A DNA stretch of 64,000 bases from Morella rubra (lineage: Eukaryota; Streptophyta; Magnoliopsida; Fagales; Myricaceae): contig CM025850.1 in NCBI GenBank assembly GCA_003952965.2, forward strand, positions 20,579,552 through 20,643,551. The letters are read 5' to 3'. A program made the translations under genes and the position numbers. Shown here one piece after another: positions 42,104 through 52,684 of the stretch. How positions within the stretch are numbered: the stretch's first letter is position 1; each line of letters begins with the position of its first letter. The notes under the pieces are model-generated. The model saw only the letters and a program-made list of their open reading frames with translations. It did not search any database and had not been told where the DNA came from.

Positions 42104-43489
42104 ATACTCATCGTGGAACTCCTGCTTTTTGCATGTAGTTTCTCAGCAAGATCCACTTCCTAGAACCCTAATTTCAACCAACATCAGTCCTCCTACCGAA
42201 TACAAGCCATTTGGCACATTTCTCTTCTGCTCGGAACGGGGGCGTTGTGCTTCTTTTGAGGACTCTGAATCCATTTTGGAGTTGCTGAAGGCAACCTACT
42301 CAGAGGTTCCTGGTAATCAAAATCCTAATCAAGGTTCGCAGTTCTTTGACTATGAAGAAGTTGTCCGGCAACTCCACCGTAATGAAATTTGCAAGGATTC
42401 TACAACCTTGGTTCTTGAGCCGGACACTCAACCATTACTCGCAGGCATTAGCACACAACTAGTAGCAATCGGACTGAGGCAACACCAGGTAGCTCAAGCT
42501 GAATCATGTTAGTTAACCCCATGTATCATGCTACATATAGCAGAAATATCAGAATTAGAGATTATGAAGTACAACGTAAAGAATGAAATGCTTATATGTG
42601 GCTGGCTAAATTTCACGACCATGTCTAATCTCTTTGATCTGGCCCAACTCATTCTTGAAAGTCGTTGCAGGAGCAACAGCGGCATACACTGCTTCCAAAG
42701 ACAGAAAGACAGGAAAGGCAAGCGGCAATCTGGAAGAGGCAAATTTTTGATCCCTCCAAGAAGTTGAATGACATGAAAATAAATATGGCCCAGCTGGAAT
42801 GGTACAAGAAGCTTTCTAAGGACAAGGGAACTGGATACTATGACAGCTACAAAAATGAAACCAATACCGGTGATCTTGATGTAGTGAAGTATAAAAGAAT
42901 CCTCACGTGTTACTGGGAAGAATTGGTTGCTGAAGTTGACAAAAAGCCCCAGAAAGAAGGAGCCACCTTTCGCACCCGCTGGCTCTTTGGGGGAACAAAC
43001 TACCGAAGGATGATTGAGCCTCTGGACATAGCTGAATACTATAGAAGTGGCCGAAGCGACTACATAGAAAAAGGAAGGACTAAACATTACAAACTATTGG
43101 AGCAGTGGCACAATGAAGACGAGAAATTAGCAGCAAGCGATCCTGTTTCGAAGAAGGCAAACGTGGAGGCTAGTCTGACCGACGATTCTTGCTTTTGGGC
43201 CCGTGTTGAGGAGGCTCGCATTTCATGCAAATTGCTGAGAAACGGAGAGTCAAGTGTTTTGACGGAGAATCATAAAGCCAGCCTGATTGAATTTGAAGCA
43301 TATGTATTGGGTATGCTCAAGAACTATGCGGTCACGCCAGAGATTTTCTTGCCGAAGAGCAGCTTCATGCAATGGTGGAGAGAATACGCGGAGATTATAG
43401 GAAAGGACGTTATGGGAACTGCCTATATTTCCTTTCTCACAGACTTGATGAGAAACGGCCGTTACAGCGAATATGCTTCTGGCAATTAG
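42104..43489 (+). pseudogene. SAG101: SAG101-like gene copy 1, lacking most of the lipase-like half
   Basis: Two exons are open: about 42104-42488 and 42671-43489, joined by a GT-AG intron in phase 0. The first starts in mid-domain with QYSSWNSCFLHVVSQQDPLPR, directly after the Copia element. The second encodes the EP domain (FDPSKKLNDMKI, QLEWYKK, FRTRWLFGGTNYRRMIEPL, DIAEYYRSG, LTDDSCFWARVEEARISCK). These words are those of SAG101, the EDS1 partner that acts in nucleus and cytosol with helper NLRs. The N-terminal lipase-like domain, which carries the EDS1 interface helix, is absent and no start codon is seen, so normal function is unlikely. The EP domain frame is uninterrupted. EDS1 or PAD4 identity is less likely, judging by motifs only. 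Confidence 0.75.
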
Positions 43490-45500
43490 CTATTGATTCC
43501 CCGAAAGTATGCATGGTGATGACGATGGAGCATATTGATATCTTTGTGACTTTGTGAGCCTAGCCTTCAAACTTGTGTGGAGTCGTGTTTCGATATCTTA
43601 ATTTGTGTGCCTAGCATTTCGATTTTTTATTTTTTTGAGAACTTCTCCATGTATTTTCCTCTGCGATTTTGGGTTATATTTGAGTGTGTTTCCCGGAAAA
43701 CATTTACATTGTCAAAGGGATGGGTTTTTATTCTTTGTTTTCTTCCTACTTCTGTTTCAATGCCAAAAGCTTGAACAGACATTAAATTTATGGTGAAAAT
43801 GTATGCATGTATCAATGTCATATCTTTAAGCTTAAACAGACATTAAATTTATTTTCTTTTGTGGATTTCTTATTTTTAGACCCTTTTTATAGCAAGAGAC
43901 CCTAAAGGGAGGGTTGGGCAGAAAACCTCTCTCTCTCTCTCATCCTTTTTCTTTTGTGGTCTCCTAGGTTTGTCACTTTTGTATTTTGTACAAGTAATAA
44001 AGATTTGCGGTGCTTTAAATAATTGTTATGGTATTGAATATGGTCGTGTGAATCACGATAGACTGATACAACACTAACCAATGAAATTACGATGCTTTTT
44101 GATTTTTGTGTCGAATAGTCTTCTTTTTCTGAATAATGCCAGTTAGATTTACATTTCAAGAATTAAATCATAAAAATAAAATTCTAAATAACGCCTAACA
44201 ATCACTAGACCGTAAAAGAAAACTAACAGAATGTCAAAAAGAATTAAAAAGATCACTATATGTGTCGCAGTAGGCAGAAGGTGCGGATGACCATTAACAA
44301 TAAACTATTTGTGTCCAATAATCCAACGTTCCGTTCAAAGCCTTATCTGTATTTTAGTGCCCGCTCGCGGAATCCTATGCGTTTTTTACTTGATCTTTAG
44401 AACAAATAACTACGTGCTTTACATGCTTAAAAAAAAAAAAAGCCTACGTGCTTTACACGTATCCAAATCAAAAAACAAAAAAAGCTCCCTGTTATAATTT
44501 TTTTGCCCCAGGAGCACTGGCTCAATTGTTGCAAGGAGGAAGTTCTAGTGATTGGGCTAACAGTAATCAGAGATGGGCTGGATTGGAATCCTACCATTAT
44601 GGAGCAAGTCTTCGACTTTAACGTGGAATGTGATACAGAGAATTTACGTGCAAATCCACTAAAAAAAATCTCTCTTAATAGGACCTTAGCTTAGCCCTTG
44701 CACCTTAGGGAAGTCTTACCAGGTTGGCCGCACTCGCTATTGGTTGAAATTAATTTGAAGGTGCCCAAGGGAGCAAGGGCAAATTTCTCACCCAAGTTTT
44801 GTACTCGTAGGCCATGCGAGTTCAATTCGCCTGACCCCATCAGGTGTATTCTTTTCTCTTAAGTGGGATTGACGTCGAAACCAATAGGAATTTTAGCTTA
44901 AAAAGTTCAAGCCTTGCGTGGAGGTAGGAAGTATGATGCATGCTTCAATAGATTTGGTGAATTTCCCCTACACAACAATGGAGAAGAAACCCAAAGGAAA
45001 CGAAGAACAAAAAGTAGCAACTTTTGATACCCAGGAAGATAATGCCATCGTCATATGTAGATATTCAATTTTTGATAGCCGTCTGTTACTGGGCCAATAG
45101 GTAGACGTTCCAGTTACAACCTTAGGAAAGTGTCCGGCCAATAAAGCGTCTAAGAGGCTTAACCCAATTGTCAGGGGGAAAAGGTCCAGGAAAGATCCAA
45201 GCCCAAAGGGCTCATCCAGTCACCTTTGGGCCTGCAGTAGCAAGGGAACCAATTGGTTTAGGTGGGGAAAAGGAATTTGGACTCGGAAGTGTGACCAGTC
45301 TTTTGAATACTTGTTATTTTTTTTATTCTAGGCGAATACTTGTTATTCGAAAGAAGCTTTGAGGGCCTTCAAGGAAATTCAAACATTGTATAATGTCTAT
45401 ACCGTGAATAATTCACACGCTTTTTATTGAGGAAAGTGAGATCTCTCAAAGAATAAAGTGATGGCACCAAAGGAACTTTCGTAAAACATTCCTACAGCAA
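43490..45500. repeat. 3' flank of SAG101 copy 1, duplicated block A
   Basis: 43490-43790 matches 52685-52915 (the 3' flank of SAG101 copy 2) and 43800-45500 matches about 56030-57115 in the same order. No protein-coding gene is recognisable. Compared with the other copy, about 44577-45057 is extra here. A B-box-like word gttcaattc at about 44820 lies in that extra part. Similarity ends at about 45500 with acattcctacagcaa, after which a different AT-rich repeat begins. Confidence 0.75.
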
Positions 45501-47008
45501 TACTTGGTAAATTATTAATAAAAATTTAGTTAAAAAATATTTTTCTAATTTTTTGAGATGTAAAATTTTTATTTGTTAATATATCATTTTCTATTGATAA
45601 CATGACTAATTCATTTAATATTTCTTACCTCGTTGTTGATCTTAAGTAGGATTTTATTAACTTTAGTTTTGAAATTTTTTTTTTAAAGAAGCAACATGTA
45701 TTGTCAATATATTCTTTAAGCAATACATGTAAAAAAGAGTCTAATTTTTTAATATGGTTTAATGTTTCAATTGGAGCTATTTTTAAAATCCTTATAACAC
45801 TTTCAATTCTGCAAACAAATATAAATTATCAATATTAACATGATCTTCCTGTTTTTAAAATATTTTTACGTACAAGATAATATTTTTCCAAGTCATCTTC
45901 AAACAAAGATTTCAACTTTTTCAAATTAAAAAAACAACCAAACACGATACAAATAATGATAACTACAACAAATAAAACATAAAATAAAAAGTTTAGAATA
46001 ATAGCACGGGACTTTAGTGAGACGAATTATGATCTTAAAAAGTTTTAATCAGTTTTTTTACTTGACAACCAATCGAAATATTGTCTCGCTTAATTGTGAA
46101 ATGGTTTATAGATCAAGTCTTTTTAAAGATAGATTTTTAATTGTTAATTAATGAATACAACTGTAAAAATATTAAATAGGTTAGATTATATAAATGGCTA
46201 TGAATTATTTTTGCTTGTCAAGTAATGGTAAAAAAATTTAATGAATTAGGTGCAAAATTTTATAGGATTTCTCGAATCAATTGCCAACTAATCTTAAGGA
46301 GATTTCATAGGATATTGATTTTATGAAATTTTTTTGAATCAATTTTGAATTAATATCTTTTAAATAAACTTTACATAAACCGTATTTTGACTGAGCCTCA
46401 ACTATATCAACTTTACATAAACTGTTAGATAATCATAGTCGGTGATAACATTACTGTTACCATCGTTATGATAGAACTGTATGTGAGATTTTCATCTCAT
46501 ACGGCTCCCCCGAAGCCGTAAATAAATGTAAGGACAGAGTCAGTATTATTTACCTCGATATATTTATAGGATATATAGGTTACAAATCTAACAGCAAAGG
46601 CCCTAAATTAGACCATTTAAATTCTGTCGATTAAGGTTATATAATAATAAATAAATAAAATAGGTCTAAATTGATAGTTTCTTCAATCAAGTAGATTTAA
46701 TAAATCTCTTTATAGAATAAAAATTAATTAACTAGATTTATAGGGTTGATGATGCTTTAATAAAGGAGACTTTTATAGACTGAAAAAGAGTTAATGGTAT
46801 TTTATCAAGGAGATTTAATAGGCCTCTTTATAGAATAAAAATTCATTAACTAAAATTTTATACAAATAGCTTTAAAGTTAAAATTTTGAGGCCTTATCAT
46901 TAAATATTTCTTAAATATACCTATTAAATAAAATTTTTAATTGGAGACCTTTCTAATTTATGGGCGTTAAGCAACCGCCTATCCTGCTTATAGCTGGAGC
47001 CGCCCCTG
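45501..47008. mobile_element. AT-rich hAT-like element remnant, one clear terminus
   Basis: The right end, gctggagccgcccctg at 46993-47008, is the reverse complement of CAGGGGCGGCTCCAGC, the same terminus type as the element starting at 32927. Interior words such as cgaatcaattgcca and aatcaattttgaatt match that element inverted. The left end is not of this type, so the remnant is truncated or nested. A plastid-like insertion lies within it near 46430-46600. No coding capacity. Confidence 0.5.
46430..46600 (-). other. plastid-derived fragment with group II intron domain V-like hairpin
   Basis: The reverse complement of 46476-46509 begins GAGCCGTATGAGATGAAAAT and continues into CTCACATACAGTTC. 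This fits the conserved 34-nt domain V of organellar group II introns (GAGCCGTATG...GTACGGTTC pattern) with the stem and AAA tetraloop region kept. The surrounding bases (cattactgttaccatcg, gttatgatagaac) look like the usual plastid context. It is best read as a small nuclear insertion of plastid DNA. The exact source intron (a ycf3-type intron is my guess) and the limits are uncertain. Confidence 0.55.
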
Positions 47009-47104
47009 ATCTACTCTTGTTTGATGAAGGAAGCTCGTGATTCTACATGTTTGCAGTACAGTATTTACTTATATTGCTTGTCGCTAAGTTCCTACTACTT
47101 GAAG

Positions 47105-48866
47105 AATATACAAGTGCACATTACATGGGTAGCAAAATTCACCTCTTCTCTTATAATAGGTTTTGCAATGGTCCTCCCGTTATTTTCAGCAACTGGCTTC
47201 TTGTCCCGGCTTACTGCTATATTTCTAGGTTTTGCACCCGCGTTCCTTCTTCTATCTATTGGGTATATCTCATTTATAAGCAACTGTCGTGGTTTTCATT
47301 TAACAGCTTCATGCAAAGGCAAATTGTATTTCTTTATTGTCAATTTTTCCTTTAATTTCTTCAAACTTGTGCAGATATGAAGCTGTCTTCTACGGTGCAC
47401 TGGCTCTTGTACTAATGGCATGGATACTATTTGAAACACAGTTTTATACCTAAGTAAGGTTAAAAAAATTTGCAAGTATTGCTAGCTTTGAGATTTCATC
47501 TGTCTATCGGTTCATTACTGTCTTCAGCGTGAGTACTGATTTAATTTCATTAGAACATGCCTCACTTGTCAGAAATATTTTACTCAGCTGATATGGTTGG
47601 CTTTTAATTGCAGCCATTTCTGATGACAGCCCTACTTATATTCAAGCTGTTTATACAATTCATGCTTGTCATGTAAGTAAAATTACGACCGTTTCTTTGA
47701 TAGCTACAGGTAAGATAGATGATACAAGTTCTTCACTGTGGTAAGATATTTTTGGGTACACAATGGCTTGTCAAAAGAAAACTGATGCTAAACAGGCGTT
47801 ATTGAGGGTATTCTCCTTTTCTCTTTTCGTGTGTGCTATTTGATCTGTGAGTACCATTTTATAAAATACAGGTCCAGATAGCCAAAACTCTTGATTGCTT
47901 TAGCTTTGTGATCATACAAGTTTTACCTGCAGTTTTCTCTCGATTACCTTCCTGTTACTATTTGTAACCTTATAAGTTATAATTGATTGGCTTTCATCTG
48001 AGGGAACTAGCATGCCACTAAAACTGCAGTCCTTATATTGCTTGCTTTGGTCTGGATTGCAGATGTGCATTCAGTGCAATAACCAAATAAACTACACCGA
48101 CTTCCACGTTTGGGATGCTATTTTCTTGTTATATTATTGTCGGATGTGATGACTATTCACTTATTCTTCCTGGTAAGAGCAGTATATATGTATATTCTTC
48201 AGATGATCCTTTCATAAAAAAGAAAAATAAAGTGAACATGGGGTCGGCTTTTGTTGATTATCTAGCAGAGGGTCAGGTCAATCATTTACTTTTCCGACTC
48301 CCCCGAATTCGAAGTATTTGCTTCTATTGACTTGGCCCACCAAATTGTCCAGATTTTCATTTCATTAGAAGCTATTATATTATGCCTTCGTCCATGGACC
48401 CTTGTTAAAAACGCCAAGTTGTCTTGGGAAATGGTTGGCTTTGAGGCTGGGAACAATTTAAGTAAATATAGACGCGCAGCTGACAATGGGGACGGATTGC
48501 CTCCGAAGGCAAATCCGTCCGAATGACCGAATGGATGGCTGAAACTTCAACTTTCAGCCATCCAACGGTGGAGTTACCGAGCAGTGTGGGTCCCGCCGGG
48601 ACCCACACCTGCCGAGCAGCCACTGCTCGGGCATTTTCTACCGTTGGATGGCTGAAAATCCATTCGGTCATTCGGACGGATTTGCCTTTGGAGGCAATCC
48701 GTTCCCGCTGACAAATTGTGACGTGTACCAAGTTCGGAATACAGGAAGTTGGATGGAAATTGGCAAAAGCATCAGCCATTTCGGAATCGTGAGCGCCCAA
48801 GTAGTGTTTGTGCTGTTGCTACATGTTCGCGCTCACACATGTATACACGAAAGGCATCCAGTGTAA
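47105..48866 (+). pseudogene. PIGN: decayed C-terminal exons of GPI ethanolamine phosphate transferase 1 (PIG-N)
   Basis: PIG-N adds ethanolamine phosphate to the first mannose of GPI anchors in the ER membrane. Five exon remnants keep order, strand and splice sites. They are about 47105-47262 (IIGFAMVLPLFSATGFLSRL, FLGFAPAFLLLSIG), 47375-47528 (YEAVFYGALALVLMAWILFE, then FASIASFEISSVYRFITVFS), 47614-47672 (PFLMTALLIFKLFIQFML), 48063-48172 (CAFSAITK, then SDVMTIHLFFL in another frame) and 48733-48866 (VRNTGSWMEIGKSISHFGIV and SAQVVFVLLL). A frameshift and loss of about 40 codons occur in the second piece, and another frameshift in the fourth. The N-terminal catalytic domain is absent. Intron retention shows a genomic rather than retro origin. 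A Mutator-type MITE sits in the last intron. Confidence 0.8.
48488..48706. mobile_element. Mutator-type MITE with long inverted repeats
   Basis: The ends ggggacggattgcc and ggcaatccgttccc begin inverted repeats of about 48 bp, with only a few mismatches through aaatccgtccgaatgaccga. Flanking 9-mers gctgacaat (48479-48487) and gctgacaaa (48707-48715) match at 8 of 9, as for Mutator-like elements. The 219-bp unit is too short to code. It lies in the last intron of the PIG-N pseudogene. The arms and centre contain a second inverted layer (cagccatccaacgg/ccgttggatggctg). Confidence 0.85.
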
Positions 48867-50132
48867 TTCTGCGCTCGCAACTTCTCAGAAAGCAATGTAA
48901 GCAAAGTGTAATTGACATATTTCCTTGAGGGCGAAGAGTTTTCATTCCTACGGCAGCTTTCCTGGATTAAAGAGCGGCTTCTCAACCTGCATCCTCTTTA
49001 TTTCTTGGTAATGCTTATAAGAGCTTCATACCGATGGGATTGTCCAGATGTCCCCCATCCATTTTGCAATTACAGCTGTATTAAATTCATATTTTTTTGT
49101 AGGACTCGTTAGTCAATTGATGTTATAGATTTATCATTTATCAACTGTAGGCATATTCAAATTACGGGTTTAAGATATAAACTGGACCCACATGCTAGAC
49201 CTGTACCTTTCAGAGAAGAATAATAATTTCGATGTTTGGTGTTTGTGATTTTGCCCGATCCTTTAAGATAATAATATTTTGAATGATTGTCACGCTTTAG
49301 TTAACCACTGTCCTCAACTACAATAAAATTAAGTCAATTGCATCGCAGCTCATATATTAACAGTGTAATGGACACGATCTTCATCTCCTAGGTTTTTTTC
49401 TCTCTGAAAAATCCGTTGACATTTATGGAACGAGTCATTGAGGGTGGGTATCGCCAATAATTCATCTTCACTTTTGGGACTTCCAATCAACGGTGCGTTT
49501 CGATCCGGTGCACATGATCGTCACACCTAAGTCAAGTTGCCAGTTTCTTTCTCTTTTTTGTTCGTATCTGGAGCCAAGTTCTGAGTCAACTACAAGCTAC
49601 GTACTCTCCATTTCTTCGAACTTTCTCATGCGGCCTTGGGTTTGTTGGGAAACAGGGATCGAAAACAATAGAAACGAGACATACTTTGGAAGGAAAAATC
49701 TTATCGAATAACAAGAACAATAGCTCCTTACAATCACTCTCTCTATTTCTCTTCTCTCTAATGCTCGCCCAGTGCACATTTTTCTTTATGCCCTACATGT
49801 CGTAAAATAGCAAGTCGTAGGTTTTGGGGAAGAGGACAAGGTGCAAGTTGGCAAGTTGGCATAAGATAGGATAAGGGCAAGTTGGCAAGTTGGCTAGTTG
49901 CATGAGTATGGAACCTTCAGGGTTAGCACTATAAAATTGGTGTTGATTCTCAAGAAGTAAAGCAGATCTAACAAAGCAATAGAATGTGCCAGTCTCCCTT
50001 GTAAGAAAAGAATCCAATCCCTTTTGTATTGTTCTTTCTTTCTTTCTTCTTGCTTGCGCAAGAAACTCCATGCTAACGTCTTTCGATTACTAGTTATATT
50101 GACCATTTTTTCCTTCGATTCTTGCGTTGCAG
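48867..50132. other. spacer between the PIG-N remnant and SAG101 copy 2
   Basis: No gene is recognised. The segment 49840-49905 repeats the words caagttggcaagttggc several times, a small tandem pattern. The end at 50110-50132 (cttgcgttgcag) reads as a splice acceptor for the next feature, implying an upstream exon that I could not find. Confidence 0.35.
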
Positions 50133-52684
50133 ATTTAGCAGTGGACTAGAGGTGGCTAACTTTGTTGTCGCCTCTGATGTTCTGCGCCATTCGTGGTTTA
50201 CTGTTAAGGAACTTTACGGAGAAATCAACGACGGCCCATCCTTGCGCTTCTCTGTCAGATTCAAAACTGATGATCGGAACCCGAACTATAACATCATAGC
50301 TTTCGTTACTTGGCCTCCTTGTGCCAGAGACCATCTTCAAGGAGGAGGAGGTGCAGATTTGGTCTCATCGTCAACTCTTAAAAATACTTTCCCCCTCTTT
50401 GAATTCCTGTGCACAAAAACCCACCCCGCGATCTCCATCCACAAAAATGCTATTCAACTTTTTGACAAATTTCATGGCATGCTCGATTCCTTGAAGTCTC
50501 AGGTACCCGTTTCTAACTCTATCCTTAAAAACGCCTCTTTCTTTTTGTCTTTTTGTTTCTTTCTCTTGTTCTTTCTCCTTTGGTGTTCCTTTTCCGTTTC
50601 TTTTTCTGCAATCGCTTGTAAGCTTGGGCTTAGCAATGTAACTCGGGCATGAAGTGGAACCGTGAGTCAAACTTCATAGTATTGACTGGTTAAAACCCTA
50701 CCATCAGGACTTATTATTGTTAATTAACTTTTTTTTTCTACACATAGTATATATGCTAGCTCAGTCGGGACTTAATAACTTGGAAGTATGATACCGTATT
50801 AGTAATTACACAATTTATTTAAAAATATTCAAACAAATTATAAATGTGTGGGCTGTAAAATCCCGACTGTTGATTTGAAGACAATGGAATCTTCATGAGC
50901 CGATGTTATAATCAACCTTTGTTTTTTAATTTTATCAAGTAAAGGATCTTTCAGTATGCATTGAGTTTGTGAGATTTGGCTCGAGATCTCTAACAGTTCT
51001 GGGGGTACCCTTCTATTGGTCACTCTAGAGTACCCTCAGTGATCCTCTAATGTCAATATCCTAATGCAGATTTTCAATATTATATAAATTGTAACTGAAC
51101 ACTCCCGCATGCAGATTTCCGATTCCAAGCCACTACTTGTCACTGGACACGGTCTGGGAGGATCTGTTGCAGCTCTTCACCTTATGGCTGCTAGAAAAAA
51201 TGGACTTTACAAAGACAAAACGCCCACTTTGCGTCACTTTTGGCTCACCCCTCATTGGCGACGACAAAGGCCTGCAAGAAGCCATATTGCAATACTCAAC
51301 GTGGAACTCCTGTTTTTTGCATGTAGTTTCTCAGCAATCCACTTCCTAGAGCCCTAATTTCGCCCAACATCAGTCCTCCTACCGAATACAAGCCATTTGG
51401 CACATTTCTCTTCTGCTCGGAATGGGGACGTTGTGCTTCTTTTGAGGACTCTGAATCCATTTTGGAGTTGCTGAAGGCAACCTACTCGGAGGTTCCTGGA
51501 AATCAAAATCCTAATCAAGGTTTGCAGTTCTTTGACTACAGAAGTTGTCCGGCAACTCCACCGTAACGAAATTTGCAAGGATTCTACAACCTTGGTTCTT
51601 CAGCAGGACACACAACCATTACGCGCAGGCATTAGCACACAACTAGTTGTAGACTCAAGCAACACCAGGTAGCTCAAGCTGAATCATGCTAGTTAACCCC
51701 ATGTATCATGCGATATATAGCAAAAATATCAGAACTAGAGATTATGAAGTACAATGTAAAGAATGAAATGCTTTTATGTTGCTGGCTAAATTTCACGACC
51801 ATATCTATTCTCTTTGATCTGGCCCAACTCATTCTTGAAAGTCGTTGCAGGAGCAACAGTGGCATACGCTGCTTTCAAAGACAGAAAGACAGGAAAGGCA
51901 AGCGGCAATCTGGAAGAGGCAGGTTTTTGATCCCTCCAAGAAGTTGAATGACATGAAAATAAATATGGCCCGGCTGGAATGGTACAAGAAGCTTTCTAAG
52001 GACAAGGGAACTGGATACTATGACAGCTACAAAAATGAAACCAATACCAGTGATCTTGATGTAGTGAAGTATAAAAGAATCCTCACGTGTTACTGGGAAG
52101 AATTGGTTGCTGAAGTTGACAAAAAGCCCCAGAAAGAAGGTGCCACCTTTCGCACCCGCTGGCTCTTTGGGGGAACAAACTACCGAAGGATGACTGAGCC
52201 TCTGTTCATTGCTGAGCACTATAAAAATGGCAAAAGCGACTACATAAAAACAGGAAGGTCTGAACATTACAAACTATTGGAGCAGTGGTACAATGAAGAT
52301 CAGGAGAAAGCAGCAAGCGATCCTCTTTCGAAGAAGGCAAACGTGAAGGCTAGTCTGACCGACGATTCTTGCTTTTGGGCCCTTGTTGAGGAGGCTCGCA
52401 TTTCATGCAAATTGCTGAGCAACGGAGACTCCAGTGTTTCAACGAAGAATATTCATAAAGCCAATCTAATTGAATTTGAAGCCGATGTATTGGGTATGCT
52501 GGAGAACTATGCGGTCACGCCAGAGATTTTCTTGCGGAATAGCAGCTTCATGCAATGGTGGAGTGAATACGAGGAGATTATACGAAAAAACTTCATGGGA
52601 ACTGCTTATGTTTCCCGTCTCACAAACTGGATGAGAAACCGCGGGTACCGCGACTATGCTTCTGGCAACCTATTGATTCCCTGA
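50133..52684 (+). pseudogene. SAG101: SAG101-like gene copy 2, full-length layout but frameshifted
   Basis: Three exons: 50133-50502, 51115-51668 and 51851-52684, with GT-AG introns in phase 0. Exon 1 encodes the lipase-like N-terminus (FSSGLEVANFVVASDVLRHS, FPLFEFLCTKTHPAISIHKN). Exon 2 carries LLVTGHGLGGSVA, where the serine of a GHSLG elbow is glycine, then FTLWLLEK and LCVTFGSPLIGDDKGLQEAI. Exon 3 is the open EP domain (FRTRWLFGGTNYRRM, LTDDSCFWALVEEARISCK). Exon 2 has frame breaks near 51170, near 51343 (two bases fewer than copy 1), near 51540 and near 51645, so no single full-length product is possible. No ATG is found in frame before exon 1. SAG101 works with EDS1 in TIR-NLR immunity. 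The open EP exon could reflect recent decay. Confidence 0.8.

Noticed and set aside
42509-43087. 192-codon open frame antisense to SAG101 copy 1
   Set aside because: It mirrors the EP-domain exon, and a near-identical antisense frame exists opposite copy 2; it is a shadow of the coding strand.
47021-47380. 119-codon plus-strand frame as a free-standing membrane protein gene
   Set aside because: Its middle part is a PIG-N exon with a donor at 47263; the frame beyond that is intron, and the following exons are decayed.
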